Source: Serinus canaria | Taxonomy: Eukaryota > Chordata > Aves > Passeriformes > Fringillidae | Direction: 5' to 3' | Assembly (NCBI RefSeq): GCF_022539315.1 | Contig: NC_066314.1 | Coordinates: forward strand, 64,093,543 to 64,157,542 | Length of the DNA stretch: 64,000 bases | In this document: positions 63,357-64,000 of the stretch, in pieces | Layout: every line of letters begins with the position of its first letter | Position numbering within the stretch: the stretch's first letter is position 1 | Program-made: the position numbers and the translations under genes | Notes under the pieces: model-generated | Databases searched by the model: none | The model's input: the letters and a program-made list of their open reading frames with translations, nothing else | Told to the model about the DNA's origin: nothing

Positions 63357-63552
63357 CCCTTCCCTTCCCTTCCCTTCCCTTCCCTTCCCTTCCCTTCCCT
63401 TCCCTTCCCTTCCCTTCCCTTCCTTCCCTTCCTTCCCTTCCCTTCCCTTCCCTTCCTTCCCTTCCCTTCCCTCCCTTCCCTTCCTCCCTTCCCTTCCCTT
63501 CCCTTCCCTTCCCTTCCCTTCCCTTCCCTTCCCTTCCCTTCCCTTCCCTTCC
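63357..63552 (+). repeat. TTCCC pentanucleotide tract (GGGAA on the minus strand)
   Basis: Nearly 200 bp of TTCCC units with a variant core of TTCC and TCCC units between about 63420 and 63490. The open frames that cross it (poly Pro-Phe-Ser-Leu) are artefacts of the repeat. It lies in the sense-strand intron of ETV6 as GGGAA repeats. Confidence 0.95.
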
Positions 63553-64000
63553 TGCATTTTAATGCACATAAACTGATGTGTGTGCTTGTAAGTGATTGGT
63601 ATTAAAGCCAGACTGAAACAGGCCTGTCTCTGGAGACAGTGAAGAGTAGTGTCAACACTGTAAACAAACAGTGTTCTCTCCTGGTTTAACTAAGAGGATT
63701 CAAAGTGATTCAAGTTTGTTTTGTAGAAGAAAATCTGAATTACTGAAACAGCTCTAGCCTGAAGGAAGTGTGCAGTACACAGGGAAAATAAGGAACCTAT
63801 TTCCATTAAAAGGCAAATTTCTTAAAAGAGAGTGTAACATCCTGCTGACCCCAAGGGATGTTTAGAGTACTCTGAAGCCACTTATCTGTCTAGCCATGGG
63901 ATGCAAACGGGTGCTACAGTACAGTAATGACAAGAATGAGATCTAAACACTTGAGCTTTCCTCTGGCTTGCTCAGTCCTGGCTTTTGAGTAGACCTAAAT

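Larger units (their letters stand above)
56688..64000 (-). other. ETV6: 3' part of the next upstream ETV6 intron (runs out of the window)
   Basis: This begins at the acceptor CTACACAG of the first ETS exon. The exon for the central linker region was looked for on the minus strand and not seen, so this intron is at least 7.3 kb. Inside are a CA microsatellite at 58343-58392, a CR1 3' fragment at 59914-60006 and a long TTCCC tract at 63357-63552. The rest is unique non-coding sequence in which I see nothing else. Confidence 0.8.

Noticed and set aside
63255..63605. Frames of repeated Pro-Phe-Ser-Leu and Gly-Lys-Gly-Arg-Glu
   Set aside because: Direct translation of the TTCCC tract.
56688..64000. 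Preceding ETV6 exon (central linker)
   Set aside because: No minus-strand frame with a matching phase-1 donor and linker-like sequence was seen, so it most likely lies beyond the window.

Overview
This is eukaryotic, almost certainly avian, DNA, and most likely from a passerine. Evidence: exons with canonical GT-AG splice sites and vertebrate codon use; many truncated CR1 LINEs carrying the short tandem 3' end typical of bird CR1 (copies of 'ATTCTATG'); a solo LTR of a type I recognise from songbird genomes; and long stretches of unique, gene-free sequence.

The only protein-coding gene I can support is the 3' end of ETV6 (TEL), an ETS-family transcriptional repressor, on the minus strand. 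Its last three coding exons are at 56545-56687, 54134-54234 and 50845-50950. Their splice phases fit together without a break. They encode the whole winged-helix ETS DNA-binding domain plus the C-terminal inhibitory tail, equivalent to human residues about 338-452. The exons for the SAM (pointed) domain and the central linker lie beyond position 64000, so 56688-64000 is the 3' part of an intron. Downstream of the stop codon, an AT-rich stretch with a polyadenylation hexamer at 46900-46905 and a GU-rich element behind it suggests a 3' UTR of about 3.9 kb.

Positions 1 to about 46870 look intergenic. I found no coding exon there that I could assign to a family. In mammals the genes downstream of ETV6 are BCL2L14 and LRP6; I looked for them by eye and could not see them, which does not prove their absence. 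The region holds six CR1 copies: 4168-4694, 9600-10640, 17188-17576, 27200-27850 (ancient), 35584-36104 and 45591-46044. It also holds a solo LTR with target-site duplication (42038-42718), MIR-like relics (19617-19735 and 21150-21205), GC-rich CpG segments (2160-2850, 8030-9190, 12470-12700, 35090-35580), minisatellites and microsatellites. Two further CR1 fragments lie inside ETV6 introns (55590-55972 and 59914-60006).

Points most worth a second look: a 33-bp direct repeat pair, 605 bp apart, in the ETV6 intron just upstream of the exon that encodes the DNA-recognition helix; a compound GGAA microsatellite (31 ETS core motifs in 140 bp) downstream of an ETS gene; a CpG island that ends in an ATG plus splice-donor configuration; and an unexplained 251-codon open frame at 43904-44659. 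I saw no sign of a novel defence or mobile gene system.
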